Assembly (NCBI GenBank): GCA_000473305.1
Contig: CP006772.1
Coordinates: 558,001-622,000, forward strand
Origin: Bacteroidales bacterium CF
GTDB taxonomy: Bacteria > Bacteroidota > Bacteroidia > Bacteroidales > UBA932
Length of the DNA stretch: 64,000 bases
Direction of reading: 5' to 3'
The position numbers and the translations under genes were made by a program. This document shows positions 15,283-24,769 of the stretch, piece by piece. The notes under the pieces are model-generated. The model had not been told where the DNA came from and searched no databases. It saw only the letters and a list, made by a program, of their open reading frames with translations. Position 1 is the stretch's first letter. Each line of letters opens with the position of its first letter.

Positions 15283-16629
15283 TTATTTGGTTTGTTCTTT
15301 GTTTCTTGTTGTAAGGTATATGGCCAGAGATCCGATGACAGCAGCGGCAAAAGATGTAATCAATATTGCAGCCTTGCCGGTTTCCACTAATTCAGGGGTA
15401 TCAAAAGCCAAATTATCGATAAAGATAGACATTGTAAATCCAATTCCCGCAATAATTCCTACTGAAAAAATAAGTTTCCAGTCGGCTCCCGTCGGTAACT
15501 CTGCAATTCCAAGCTTACAAGCTACATAGGAAGAGAGGAATATTCCGACTGGTTTTCCAAAAAGCAGGCCAAAGAATACACCTTTTGAGAGGGCCGGGAA
15601 TGTATGGAGTAAATCAGCCGAGAACTCCACTCCGGCATTTGCAAGAGCAAACAGCGGAATGATAAGGAATGTGGCTATTGGAGTGGCAGCACGTTCGAAA
15701 CGATTCATCAGGGGGTTAATCTGTCTCAGATTTCTGTGCATATTGTCAATAATCTCCTTCTGCTTGTGGCATGCCAGAATGTCTACATTTTCCTTCCCGG
15801 CTGTCTGGAATCGCTGTAAAAGATGCCAGTGTTGATTGTAGAAACGCTTCTTGTTTATTTTAGTATTGCCCGGAATAGTCATGGCAAGCAGAACCCCCGC
15901 AACAGTTGCATGAAGTCCGGAACCTAGAATGAGCAACCAAAGAACTATGCCCGGTATAATATAAAGTACAGCTTTCTGTATATTCAACCTGTTAAATGTG
16001 AAAAGCAGCGCCAGAACTCCTGCAGCAAAGAGAAGCAGTTCGAAGTTGATAGCGTGTGTCGGATAAAAGAGGGCAAGGACTATTATGGCACCAAGGTCAT
16101 CGACTATGGCAAGAGCTGTGAGAAATACCTTAATAGAAAGAGGTACGCGTTTACTCATCAGCGAGAGTATGCCTATGGCAAATGCTATATCTGTAGCCAT
16201 AGGTATTCCCCAGCCATTCTGGCTTGGAGTTCCATAATTAAAAATGGAGTAGAAGAGAGCAGGGAAAAGCATACCACCTACTGCCGCTATAATTGGAAGA
16301 GCTGCATGCTTAACTGATGAAAGCTCACCGACAGACATCTCTCTCTTGATCTCAAGACCTACAACAAAGAAAAACACGACCATAAGGCCATCATTAATCC
16401 AATGCAATAGTGACATGTCGAGAGAGAACCTGCCTATAGAGATACTGAGGTGTTTTTCCCAAAGTTCTCCCAAAGGTTTTAAAGCTTCGATGTTGGCAGC
16501 AGCTATTGCAATCAGTGCAGAAATCAGAAGAATAATTCCCCCGTTTGACTGATTCTTGAAAAATGACGTGAAGATGTCCGGCATACTAAATTGTCTGCCG
16601 AGCCTTGGTCGAGTCAGAAAATGGCTCAT
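15283..16629 (-). CDS. nhaA: Na+/H+ antiporter NhaA
   Basis: A 448-residue inner-membrane antiporter with about eleven to twelve helices. The ion-binding aspartate pair is present in ALAIVDDLGAIIVL (D177-D178) and the upstream ATDIAFAIG aspartate matches the D133 region of E. coli NhaA. Compared with the 388-residue E. coli protein it has an extra basic cytoplasmic loop (about 265-315, NKKRFYNQHWHLLQRF onward), as in many Bacteroidota homologues. The ATG at 16629 is used; one codon earlier is a TTG. Located nine bases after the ureohydrolase gene. Role in sodium and pH homeostasis is inferred from the family. Confidence 0.93.
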   Translation of the reverse strand: MSHFLTRPRLGRQFSMPDIFTSFFKNQSNGGIILLISALIAIAAANIEALKPLGELWEKHLSISIGRFSLDMSLLHWINDGLMVVFFFVVGLEIKREMSVGELSSVKHAALPIIAAVGGMLFPALFYSIFNYGTPSQNGWGIPMATDIAFAIGILSLMSKRVPLSIKVFLTALAIVDDLGAIIVLALFYPTHAINFELLLFAAGVLALLFTFNRLNIQKAVLYIIPGIVLWLLILGSGLHATVAGVLLAMTIPGNTKINKKRFYNQHWHLLQRFQTAGKENVDILACHKQKEIIDNMHRNLRQINPLMNRFERAATPIATFLIIPLFALANAGVEFSADLLHTFPALSKGVFFGLLFGKPVGIFLSSYVACKLGIAELPTGADWKLIFSVGIIAGIGFTMSIFIDNLAFDTPELVETGKAAILITSFAAAVIGSLAIYLTTRNKEQTK

Positions 16630-16638
16630 CAATGTTTT

Positions 16639-17670
16639 TTATCTGTTTTTGAAGTTAAGTTTTGAATATATACACATTTTGTAAAGAATCCTAGATCCCA
16701 CATTTGCATCCCACTCATTATCGCTGCCAGGAGACACCTCGCATAGATCAAATCCGATAATTCTCTTGTTGGATGTTGCCAGCATATGCAACATGTAGTC
16801 TACCTCCCTGAAGCTCAGACCTCCGGGAACAGGGGTTCCTGTGTTGGGACATAAATCGGGAGAGAGCCCGTCAATGTCAAAACTGATATATACAGACGCA
16901 GGAAGAGATGCTATAATCTCCTCGCACTGTCTCTTCCAGCTCTTACCTTCAAAGCTGTTTTGCCTTATTTCCATATCAGTATAGCAGCGGATTCTCGGAT
17001 CATGATTTATGAAGTCCGCCTCTTCCTGGCAAAAATCCCTCACACCAACCTGTGTTAGCTGTGAAATCTGTGGTATCTCGTTTAGGGCGTTGTACATAAT
17101 TGAGGCGTGTGAATACCTGAAACCCTCATAAGCAACTCTCAGATCAGCATGTGCATCAATATGAAGAATGCCGAAATCATCATGTTTGTCAGCCACAGCC
17201 TTCATGTTTCCCAGTGGAATACTGTGGTCTCCCCCGACAACTCCGACGAAACGTCCTTCAGAAATATACTTACCGCAAGTTTCGTAAACCTTTTTGTTAA
17301 GCGAAGCAGACGCATCATTTATAATTTTTATCTCTTCACTTAAAACCTCTTCTGACTCGCCTTTTTCAAGGTGTTCAATAACCTTTTCGGCAATTTTCCT
17401 GAATTTTTTGTTCTCCTTTTTTATTGAGGAATCTTCCTGAATTGTGCCGATTTTTATCTCCCATGCCCTTTCAACATTCGGGTCAAAAAGATCGACCTGT
17501 ACAGATGCTTCAAGGATTGCTTCCGGCCCTTTGCTTGTACCCGGACGGTATGATGTTGTGACATCCCATGGGACAGATACGAGAACTATCTCTGATTGTT
17601 CAGGTGAGTATGGCAAGGCAAAATAATTACCATTGGCCATTCCAATCTCATTTGGGTTGAATTGTGTCAT
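16639..17670 (-). CDS. Ureohydrolase (agmatinase/formimidoylglutamase-like)
   Basis: A 343-residue arginase-superfamily hydrolase. The manganese ligands are all visible: GVVGGDHSIPLG, ILHIDAHADLRVAYEGFRYSH and YISFDIDGLSPDLCPNTGTP. The RPGTSKGPEAILEAS N-terminal motif and PVPGGLSFRE fit agmatinase or formimidoylglutamase more than arginase. Exact substrate cannot be fixed; neither hut genes nor arginine decarboxylase are nearby. Its start overlaps the kdsD stop by four bases (ATGA), implying translational coupling, although no metabolic link to Kdo is evident. Confidence 0.82.
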   Translation of the reverse strand: MTQFNPNEIGMANGNYFALPYSPEQSEIVLVSVPWDVTTSYRPGTSKGPEAILEASVQVDLFDPNVERAWEIKIGTIQEDSSIKKENKKFRKIAEKVIEHLEKGESEEVLSEEIKIINDASASLNKKVYETCGKYISEGRFVGVVGGDHSIPLGNMKAVADKHDDFGILHIDAHADLRVAYEGFRYSHASIMYNALNEIPQISQLTQVGVRDFCQEEADFINHDPRIRCYTDMEIRQNSFEGKSWKRQCEEIIASLPASVYISFDIDGLSPDLCPNTGTPVPGGLSFREVDYMLHMLATSNKRIIGFDLCEVSPGSDNEWDANVGSRILYKMCIYSKLNFKNR

Positions 17671-18638
17671 ACAATGCCTTCTCTTAAAATATCGTGTATA
17701 TGTACCAGTCCTATATATTTTCCTTTTTCAAGAACAACCAGAGAGGTGATTTTGTTCTGTTCCATCATATTAAATGCATTCACAGCCAACTCATCCGATT
17801 CCACCTTTTTTGGATTGGACGACATTATATCCCTGGCTCTCAGTGAATGGATGCTTGTTCCTTTCTCAACCATCCTCCTGACATCCCCGTCAGTTATTAT
17901 TCCGGCAATATCACCATTCTCATGCAGCACAACCGTTGCACCAAGCCTGTTTGCAGATATGTTCAGAATTGTATTTTGGATGCTCTCATCTTCCCTGACC
18001 ATTGGCCGGACAGCTCTGTCTATTATGTCGGAAACTCTTGTGTAGAGCTTCTTGCCAAGTGATCCGCCGGGGTGCACTCTTGCAAAATCTTCCTGGGAAA
18101 AACCTCTCATTTTCAGAAGACACACCGCTAAAGCGTCGCCCATAACCAATTGTGCAGTAGTACTTGAAGTAGGAGCAAGATTGTTGGGGCACGCCTCCGA
18201 GTCGACAGAAGCTTTTATTATAAAATCTGAATGTTGGGCAAGAAATGAATTTGTATCGGAAACCATCCCGATAATCTTGTTTCCCATCTTCTTTATCCAG
18301 GGAACAAGAACCTTTATCTCTGCAGTATTTCCGCTTTTTGACAAACAAAGAACAATATCGTCCTTCTGTATGATACCAAGATCTCCGTGAATGGCGTCGG
18401 CGGCATGCATGAAAACCGCGGGAGTACCTGTGGAATTTAGAGTTGCGACCACCTTATTGGCGATAATTGCACTCTTGCCTATTCCTGTTATAATTAACCT
18501 TCCTTTACTGTTGAAAATGAGTTCCAGTACACTTATGAACTGTTCATCTATGAACCCTGATAGCCTGGCAACCGCTGCCGCCTCCTTTCTGACAACCTCC
18601 TGTGCTATATTTGACAGTTCCTCTCTTGAAATAGTCAT
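17667..18638 (-). CDS. kdsD: Arabinose-5-phosphate isomerase (KpsF/GutQ family)
   Basis: A 323-residue enzyme interconverting ribulose-5-phosphate and arabinose-5-phosphate, first step of Kdo synthesis for LPS. The SIS domain (about 35-165) has GRLIITGIGKSAIIANK, SAVFMHAADA-type HAADAIHGDLG and LSKSGNTAEIK; two CBS domains follow (about 195-323), with GATVVLHENGDIAGIITDGDVRR and KITSLVVLEKGKYIGLVHIHD. Length is typical. It is the first gene of a minus-strand run leading to nhaA. A -7-like element lies about 43 bases upstream. Specificity for the Kdo pathway rather than gluconate-type relatives is by family similarity. Confidence 0.9.
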   Translation of the reverse strand: MTISREELSNIAQEVVRKEAAAVARLSGFIDEQFISVLELIFNSKGRLIITGIGKSAIIANKVVATLNSTGTPAVFMHAADAIHGDLGIIQKDDIVLCLSKSGNTAEIKVLVPWIKKMGNKIIGMVSDTNSFLAQHSDFIIKASVDSEACPNNLAPTSSTTAQLVMGDALAVCLLKMRGFSQEDFARVHPGGSLGKKLYTRVSDIIDRAVRPMVREDESIQNTILNISANRLGATVVLHENGDIAGIITDGDVRRMVEKGTSIHSLRARDIMSSNPKKVESDELAVNAFNMMEQNKITSLVVLEKGKYIGLVHIHDILREGIV

Positions 18639-18680
18639 AAAAATTTTGAGATGAAAAAACTAATGGATAACTTAGTATTG

Positions 18681-18688
18681 CAAAGGTA
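18681..18688 (-). promoter_or_regulatory. -7 promoter element for kdsD
   Basis: The minus strand reads TACCTTTG, an exact TAnnTTTG match, followed by a leader of about 40 bases. No TTTG is found at the -33 distance. Confidence 0.35.
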
Positions 18689-18733
18689 ACTTATTTTGTT
18701 CATTTTTTAGATATTTATTCCTTATTTTATTAT

Positions 18734-20932
18734 ATGCAAATTACTTCTGAATTTTTGCATGAACAGTTAAAGACATTCTTCGGTTTTAACTCATTCAAGG
18801 GTCCACAAGAAGAGATAATCGTGCATCTTATTAACGGAGGAGATGCATTTGTCCTTATGCCTACAGGCGGAGGCAAGTCTCTGTGCTATCAACTGCCGGC
18901 TCTTGTGATGGATGGTACCGCCATAATAATTTCCCCTTTGATAGCATTGATGAAGAATCAGGTTGATGCCATCAGAGGTTTTGTTGAGGAGAGAGAGGGG
19001 ATTGCTCATTTTCTGAATTCTTCATTGACAAAGGCTCAATTGCAGGAGGTCAGGGATGATCTGCTTGCCGGAAATACAAAATTGCTATATGTAGCCCCCG
19101 AGTCACTTACAAAGGAGGAGAATATACAATTGCTCAAACAGATAAAGATTTCATTCTATGCTGTTGATGAGGCCCATTGTATATCGGAGTGGGGACACGA
19201 TTTCAGGCCTGAATACAGAAGGATAAACCCGATTGTCCAGGAGATAGGGGTGGCTCCCGTAATTGCACTTACTGCAACGGCAACACCCAAGGTGCAGCAT
19301 GACATTCAGAAGAATCTGGATATGGTGGGTGCCAGGATTTTTAAATCTTCATTCAACAGGCCAAACCTCTATTATGAAATTCGCCCAAAGGTTAATATTG
19401 ACAAGGAGATAATAAAATTCATAAAGTCCAACAAGGGAAAGTCAGGAATCATATATTGTCTAAGCAGGAAAAAAGTTGAGGATGTTGCAGAGCTGCTTGT
19501 GGTGAATGGCATAAACGCATTGCCATATCATGCAGGTCTTGATGCCAACACGCGAACCACAAATCAGGATAAGTTCCTTATGGAGGAGGCTGATGTTATA
19601 GTGGCCACAATTGCTTTTGGTATGGGTATTGACAAGCCTGATGTGAGATTCGTAATTCACTATGATATTCCGAAGAGCCTTGAAGGTTACTATCAGGAGA
19701 CAGGTCGCTCGGGAAGAGACGGCGGTGAGGGCCAGTGTGTTGCTTTCTATTCGTACAAGGATATCCAGAAACTTGAGAAGTTCATGCAGGGAAAACTGAT
19801 TTCCGAACAGGAGATTGGTAAACACCTTCTTATGGAAACTGTTTCGTATGCAGAGTCTAATCTCTGCCGCAGAAAGGTGCTTCTGAACTATTTCGGGGAG
19901 GATTATACTCAGGAGAATTGCGGCTCATGTGATAATTGCCTCTACCCTAAAAAGCAGTTTGAGGGCAAAGAGGATGTCCTTCTTGTTCTCGACCTTATCT
20001 CAGGGATGAAGGAGCAATTCAAGGCTGAGCACATTGCCAACATACTTGCGGGTGTGAACAATTCAATAATAAAGTCTTATAACCACCACCATCATGAACT
20101 ATTCGGCATAGGGAGTTCGAAAGGTATTCGTTTCTGGATGGCTGTAATCAGACAGGCACTTATTCACCATCTGATTGACAAGGATATTGAGAGGTACGGC
20201 CTACTGTCATGTACAGAACAGGGTATAAAGTTCCTTGAAAATCCTACATCAATCATGCTTACAGAAGACAGAGAGTTCATGGATACTGACGAGGGAGACG
20301 ATATTGTTACACCCGGCAGCAAGTCAGGTGGCGGAGGAGGGGATGCAGCTCTTCTCTCGATGCTTAAAGATCTTCGCTCTTCAATGTCAAAAAGGTTGAA
20401 CCTGCCCCCATTTGTCATTTTCAATGATCCTTCGCTGGAAGATATGTCAATTCAATATCCGGTAACACTGGATGAACTTAAAAATTGTCAGGGTGTAGGA
20501 GAGGGAAAGGCAAAAAAGTTCGGGAAGGATTTTATAGATCTCATCTCAAAGTATGTTGCCGAGAACGAGATAGACAGACCTTTGGATCTGGTTGTCAAGA
20601 GTGTGGTGAACAAATCTGTTAACAAAGTATTTATAATCACAAGCATAGACAGGAAGCTGTCCCTTGAGGATATTGCCGATGCCAAGAATATGGAGATGAA
20701 CGATTTGTTGGATGAGATTGAATCAATTGTCAACTCAGGAACAAAACTCAATATTGACTATTACATCAGGCAAACTGTGGATGATGACAAGGTGGACGAC
20801 ATTTACGAGTACTTCAAGACAGAAGCATCCACCGATTCCCTGAAGGAGGCGGTGGATGAGCTTGGCCGTAACTATACAGAGGAAGAGATCCGTCTTGTTA
20901 GGATAAAGTTTATCTCTGAAATAGGAAATTAA
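18734..20932 (+). CDS. recQ: ATP-dependent DNA helicase RecQ
   Basis: A 732-residue superfamily-2 3'-5' helicase for recombination repair and fork restart. Walker A is MPTGGGKSLCYQLPA (K48), the DEAH box is in YAVDEAHCISEWGHDFRPEY with the RecQ aromatic loop, and motif VI is YYQETGRSGRDG. Zinc-binding cysteines are in SNLCRRK and NCGSCDNC. A winged-helix RQC domain, a GGGGGD linker, and an HRDC domain (about 535-605, with CQGVGEGKAKKFG) follow. The last 100 residues form an additional helical/helix-turn-helix-like tail, making it longer than E. coli RecQ (about 610). Its stop overlaps the convergent glnA stop within TTAA. Confidence 0.95.
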   Translation: MQITSEFLHEQLKTFFGFNSFKGPQEEIIVHLINGGDAFVLMPTGGGKSLCYQLPALVMDGTAIIISPLIALMKNQVDAIRGFVEEREGIAHFLNSSLTKAQLQEVRDDLLAGNTKLLYVAPESLTKEENIQLLKQIKISFYAVDEAHCISEWGHDFRPEYRRINPIVQEIGVAPVIALTATATPKVQHDIQKNLDMVGARIFKSSFNRPNLYYEIRPKVNIDKEIIKFIKSNKGKSGIIYCLSRKKVEDVAELLVVNGINALPYHAGLDANTRTTNQDKFLMEEADVIVATIAFGMGIDKPDVRFVIHYDIPKSLEGYYQETGRSGRDGGEGQCVAFYSYKDIQKLEKFMQGKLISEQEIGKHLLMETVSYAESNLCRRKVLLNYFGEDYTQENCGSCDNCLYPKKQFEGKEDVLLVLDLISGMKEQFKAEHIANILAGVNNSIIKSYNHHHHELFGIGSSKGIRFWMAVIRQALIHHLIDKDIERYGLLSCTEQGIKFLENPTSIMLTEDREFMDTDEGDDIVTPGSKSGGGGGDAALLSMLKDLRSSMSKRLNLPPFVIFNDPSLEDMSIQYPVTLDELKNCQGVGEGKAKKFGKDFIDLISKYVAENEIDRPLDLVVKSVVNKSVNKVFIITSIDRKLSLEDIADAKNMEMNDLLDEIESIVNSGTKLNIDYYIRQTVDDDKVDDIYEYFKTEASTDSLKEAVDELGRNYTEEEIRLVRIKFISEIGN

Positions 20933-22428
20933 CCGCAGTGGTAGTACTTTTTAACTAACTCCGACAACAGCTGCGGATTCTTTTCCGCCTGTTCACGGGT
21001 GTTCTCGTCATTGTAAGATTTCAGGTGGTCTATGACTCCGTCAATGAGTGTCTTGTTAAAGACTCCGTCCTTTTCATAGAGATGTCTCTTTGCATCAAGT
21101 TCCTTTGCCGATTCCATGCAAGATGATGGAAGTTGTTCGAGAGATTTAAGCTTATTTTCGTTTTCGTGACTGTGAATGTTGACATCAACATAAGTCTTTC
21201 CTGCAACACCAAGGGCATCTTCCATCTCAAACCCGGTTCTGGCAGCAACAGTCAGACCCGCTAGCATCTGATAAATATCCGCAGAACCGTCCGGAGAACG
21301 CATCTCTACTGTTTGTTTATCTGATGCTTCCATTGTTTTAGTCTCAAGAGGATTGGCAATAGAAACCATGTCGTTTTTTCCTGTCCAGCCCAGAGGCACT
21401 CTTACCAGCACAGATCTGTTGCGATCTCCCCAGCATATACTTGTAGGAGCCTCCTGATGCGGAACAAGCCGGAAGTAAGACATCGGATTGGTATTTCCGA
21501 AAGCTGTAAGTGAGGAGGCACATTTCATATATCCGGCAATTGCATGTTTCGCCTCCTCTGAAAGTTTGCCGTTTTTTATCATTACCGATTTGCCATCCTT
21601 AACCAACCTTGTGTGGAAATGCAGTCCGCTTCCCGCTTTGCCGGTAGTAATCTTGGGTGCGAATGTCACATCTATACCATATTTATAAGCCAGGTTACGG
21701 ATGATCCATTTTGCCATTACAAGCTGATCTGCAGCCTGTTCTACGGGAGACACAAGAAATTCTATCTCATTCTGTTCATATACCTTGCCGTCAAGTGTGA
21801 AATTTCCAACCTCGGAATGTGCATACTTGATTTGTCCGCCCGATCTGGCTATGCAGTTAACAGCCTCGCATCTGAACTGTTCAAATTTTGTATATGGTGA
21901 GGACTCGTGATATCCTCTCTGATTGTCTATAGGGAATTTGCCGGAATCTTCACCTACTATATAAAACTCAAGCTCTCCCATTGCCTCGAAACAGAGTCCA
22001 GTCTTGTCATGAAACGAGCGGGCAGCCTTGCGTAGTGTATTCTCCGGAGAACTTTCCAAAGGTAGTCCGTCTTTGTTGAAGTATGAACAAAGCAGCCCTA
22101 AGGTAGGTATTGAAGAGAACGGATCGAGATATGCAGTTGAAAATCTCGGAATAATGTAGAGATCGCTTGATCCCGCCTCGATGTATGGAAAGAGGCTGGA
22201 GCCGTCGACTCTCTCGCCGTAAGATAGTATGGTATCCAGGTATTTATAGCTGGTTACAGGAAAATTGAGAGTCTTCAGCCTTCCGTCGGCTGCGATATAC
22301 CTAAAATTGATGATCCTTATCTCGTTGTCAATGACAAACTTTATAATGTCATTTTTAGTAAATTCAGATGAAATTTTATTCAAGCCCGCTACAACAGGAT
22401 TTATGTTGTAGTTAAGAAACTGCTCCAT
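20929..22428 (-). CDS. glnA: Glutamine synthetase (about 500-residue type)
   Basis: A 499-residue glutamine synthetase making glutamine from glutamate, ammonia and ATP. The catalytic beta-Grasp part shows VDGSSLFPYIEAGSSDLYIIP; metal and glutamate ligands appear in MGELEFYIV, GSGLHFHTRL, NPMSYFRLVPHQEAPTSICWGDRNRS and VEMRSPDGSADIYQM. The adenylylated-tyrosine motif of enterobacterial enzymes (NLYDLP) is missing; the corresponding stretch is KLKSLEQLPSSC, so control by adenylylation is unlikely. It is neither the roughly 730-residue GSIII nor the eukaryotic-type GSII. Monocistronic, with AT-rich upstream repeats that could bind a regulator. Confidence 0.9.
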   Translation of the reverse strand: MEQFLNYNINPVVAGLNKISSEFTKNDIIKFVIDNEIRIINFRYIAADGRLKTLNFPVTSYKYLDTILSYGERVDGSSLFPYIEAGSSDLYIIPRFSTAYLDPFSSIPTLGLLCSYFNKDGLPLESSPENTLRKAARSFHDKTGLCFEAMGELEFYIVGEDSGKFPIDNQRGYHESSPYTKFEQFRCEAVNCIARSGGQIKYAHSEVGNFTLDGKVYEQNEIEFLVSPVEQAADQLVMAKWIIRNLAYKYGIDVTFAPKITTGKAGSGLHFHTRLVKDGKSVMIKNGKLSEEAKHAIAGYMKCASSLTAFGNTNPMSYFRLVPHQEAPTSICWGDRNRSVLVRVPLGWTGKNDMVSIANPLETKTMEASDKQTVEMRSPDGSADIYQMLAGLTVAARTGFEMEDALGVAGKTYVDVNIHSHENENKLKSLEQLPSSCMESAKELDAKRHLYEKDGVFNKTLIDGVIDHLKSYNDENTREQAEKNPQLLSELVKKYYHCG

Positions 22429-22486
22429 AATTGTTATAAATTATTATAATTGTTTTTAAATTGATACGAAATTAATATAATTGTTT
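22427..22486. repeat. Short repeats ATAATTGTT upstream of glnA
   Basis: ATAATTGTT occurs at 22427, 22446 and 22477; the last two extend to an identical 11-mer, TATAATTGTTT, spaced 31 bases apart, about three helical turns. They lie in the region between divergent glnA and the 739-residue gene. The sequence is AT-rich, so chance repetition cannot be excluded. Confidence 0.35.
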
Positions 22487-22509
22487 ACAAAAAAAGAAAT
22501 AAAATGGCT

Positions 22510-22541
22510 TTTGTCTCTTTTTTTTATTTTTAATAGCTTTG
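22510..22541 (+). promoter_or_regulatory. Promoter of the 22.5-30.5 kb operon
   Basis: TTTG (22510-22513), 20 bases, then TAGCTTTG (22534-22541) match the Bacteroidota consensus exactly. Seven bases separate the -7 element from the ATG at 22549, so the mRNA would have a leader of only a few bases. Confidence 0.6.
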
Positions 22542-22548
22542 TAACCTA

Positions 22549-24768
22549 ATGACAAAGACAAGAAGAATCTATATATCGATCGCATTCCTATTAGCCGTAC
22601 TGATTATTGTCTATATTTTTTTCAGTTTAAGGAGAGCAAGTGTTGCAGAAAAAGTGTCTGAAGGGTTTGTCCTGCAATCTGCAGAAGTGATACCCATTGA
22701 TGCTGTCGCAATTTTTCATTTTAATGATGTTAATGTATCAATCTCATTTTTGTCAGATACATCAGGATTATTTCCATCAATATTCCCGCAAGAGTCTCCA
22801 ATAGGAAAGTTCCTCTCTCTTTCAGGTACATTTGGAGGAGAGATAACTCTTTCATTTCACTACTCTGCTAAAAATGAGGTTTCACCGATAGCTGTCCTTG
22901 ATCTTCCACAGGTTCCTGTATCGGGAAAGGAGACAGAAGTACTTCTCAGAAAATTGGGTGCTGTCAGTGAGAGTTCATATAACGGTATTGAAATCTATTC
23001 GGGAAGAGGGTTGAAAATTTTCAGAAATGGCAATCGTATAATAGCAAGCCCCTCTCTGATATTAATTCAGTCATCTATAAGGCATTTTAAGACAAAATCC
23101 TCAATTATGGACAACCATGATTTCAGAAGGATGCTTACGCATACACATGAAGGGGATGATAAACTTTTCATTAACATACAACAGGCAGGCAAGTTTTTTT
23201 CGGGATATACAGACTACCGTTTCTGGCGTTATTCAGATTTTATGTCAAAAATATCTTCATGGAGCGCCTTTAGTATAGATAGAGAATTAAAAGGTGTCTC
23301 GCTAAATGGAAAATTTTTCAATTACAGGGGCAAGGCTGAATTTTCTGAAATTTTCTCGAATATTGAGGGAGAGAAATCCGAGGTCTGGAATCTGCTTCCG
23401 TACAACACATACGGAGCCCTGGTCCTTTCAGTGGAGGACTTCAATGCTTTGTTAGACTCATATTATGAACATAGACGATCATATAATGTAGTTGAGGAGG
23501 TAGAGTACGAGAGGTGTAAAGATTGGTTCCTGACGCAGAAGCCGGCTGAAGTGGTGCTTGCATTGATTCCCTATAAGAGTGAAAGTCGTTGGGTTACCCT
23601 CATAAGGAGTGAAGTCAGAAGAGGATCCGGAAGAAAAGTAGCATCCACATTCGAATTCAAAGGGGCGCTTGCAACACTGTTCGGAAAATCTTTCTCGTAT
23701 AATCCGGAAAAATTTGTAGTTACCTCCGGAAAATGGCAACTGATCGGTGATGAAGATATGATACGGGAATTTGCCTCCGGTGATTTCGAGAAGTATACTT
23801 TGGGTGATTTTATGGAGCAGGGCGAGGCAGGTGATATGCTTACCGGGTCGGATTCACCTTTAAAAGTGGTTGCAAATGTATCAATGATGCAGGATTCTGT
23901 TGCATCTGTTTTCAGAGATCCGGCGCATGAAAGGGTTGCTGTATGGTTGCACAAGAAGAATTACCAGGTTCTTTTCTTTCAGATATTTCCCGATCTTGAT
24001 AAAAAAAGTGTTGATTTTTCGCTATCTGTCATATCTCAGAGAGTTCCCAACCTGAGGGAGCCGGATACAGAGCTCGTTAATGTCCCGGATACGGTCAGGA
24101 TTCCGGTTGGACCTTTCCTGATTACCAAAGGGCAAAAGGAGAAGATGTATCTCGAGCAGATGCCTGATAATAAACTCAGGCTTATCTATACCGACGGGAG
24201 GGGGATTTGGGCGATCCCATTTACAGCTCCTTTGCGGGGATTTGTAGAGGAGGTTGATTATTTTTCAAACAAGAAGTTCCAGATGCTGTTCGCAAGTGGT
24301 AACAAGCTATATCTACTTGATAAGACGGGCAGATATACCGGACCATTCCCAAAAAGTGTCGATTCTTTGATCCTGCTTGGTCCTAAGGTCTACGAGCATA
24401 ACGGAGATTTCTCAATAATGCTTCTTCATACCGACAATAAACTCAGGCTATATGACAGGAACTGCAAGCCGGTGGAGGGGTGGCAGGATATTACCACTGA
24501 GGAGATGATAGAGGGTTTCCCTGAATTGATGAAGATAGGTGAGTGTCAATACTGGATTTTAAGAACAAGGTTGCGTACACTCATATACAGACATTCGGGA
24601 GAGAAAATAGGCGATTTGTCAGGAAAAAATACCCTGTTACCTGACACAAAGATAAGAATCCTTTCTGGCACAAAAGTAGCAGTGACCACCCGCAAGGGAA
24701 AAGAGATCAGTTTGGATCTACAAAGCGGAGAGATAAAAAAAATAAGAAAAAGAGGGAAGTTATTCTGA
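22549..24768 (+). CDS. Unrecognised membrane-anchored 739-residue protein
   Basis: I do not recognise a named family. Residues about 7-26 form one membrane segment (ISIAFLLAVLIIVYIFFSL), probably an uncleaved anchor with the rest in the periplasm. The part 40-480 has alternating hydrophobic and polar residues with no motif I can name. The C-terminal part (about 510-735) has repeated strand-turn units such as NKLYLLDKTGRYTGPFP, NKLRLYDRNCKPVEGW and LIYRHSGEKIGDLSGK, suggesting a beta-propeller-like fold. It starts an operon with a DUF4834-like protein, an MsbA-type exporter, an acyl-CoA synthetase, dCMP deaminase and CtpA; an envelope role is inferred. Confidence 0.7.
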   Translation: MTKTRRIYISIAFLLAVLIIVYIFFSLRRASVAEKVSEGFVLQSAEVIPIDAVAIFHFNDVNVSISFLSDTSGLFPSIFPQESPIGKFLSLSGTFGGEITLSFHYSAKNEVSPIAVLDLPQVPVSGKETEVLLRKLGAVSESSYNGIEIYSGRGLKIFRNGNRIIASPSLILIQSSIRHFKTKSSIMDNHDFRRMLTHTHEGDDKLFINIQQAGKFFSGYTDYRFWRYSDFMSKISSWSAFSIDRELKGVSLNGKFFNYRGKAEFSEIFSNIEGEKSEVWNLLPYNTYGALVLSVEDFNALLDSYYEHRRSYNVVEEVEYERCKDWFLTQKPAEVVLALIPYKSESRWVTLIRSEVRRGSGRKVASTFEFKGALATLFGKSFSYNPEKFVVTSGKWQLIGDEDMIREFASGDFEKYTLGDFMEQGEAGDMLTGSDSPLKVVANVSMMQDSVASVFRDPAHERVAVWLHKKNYQVLFFQIFPDLDKKSVDFSLSVISQRVPNLREPDTELVNVPDTVRIPVGPFLITKGQKEKMYLEQMPDNKLRLIYTDGRGIWAIPFTAPLRGFVEEVDYFSNKKFQMLFASGNKLYLLDKTGRYTGPFPKSVDSLILLGPKVYEHNGDFSIMLLHTDNKLRLYDRNCKPVEGWQDITTEEMIEGFPELMKIGECQYWILRTRLRTLIYRHSGEKIGDLSGKNTLLPDTKIRILSGTKVAVTTRKGKEISLDLQSGEIKKIRKRGKLF

Positions 24769-24769
24769 T

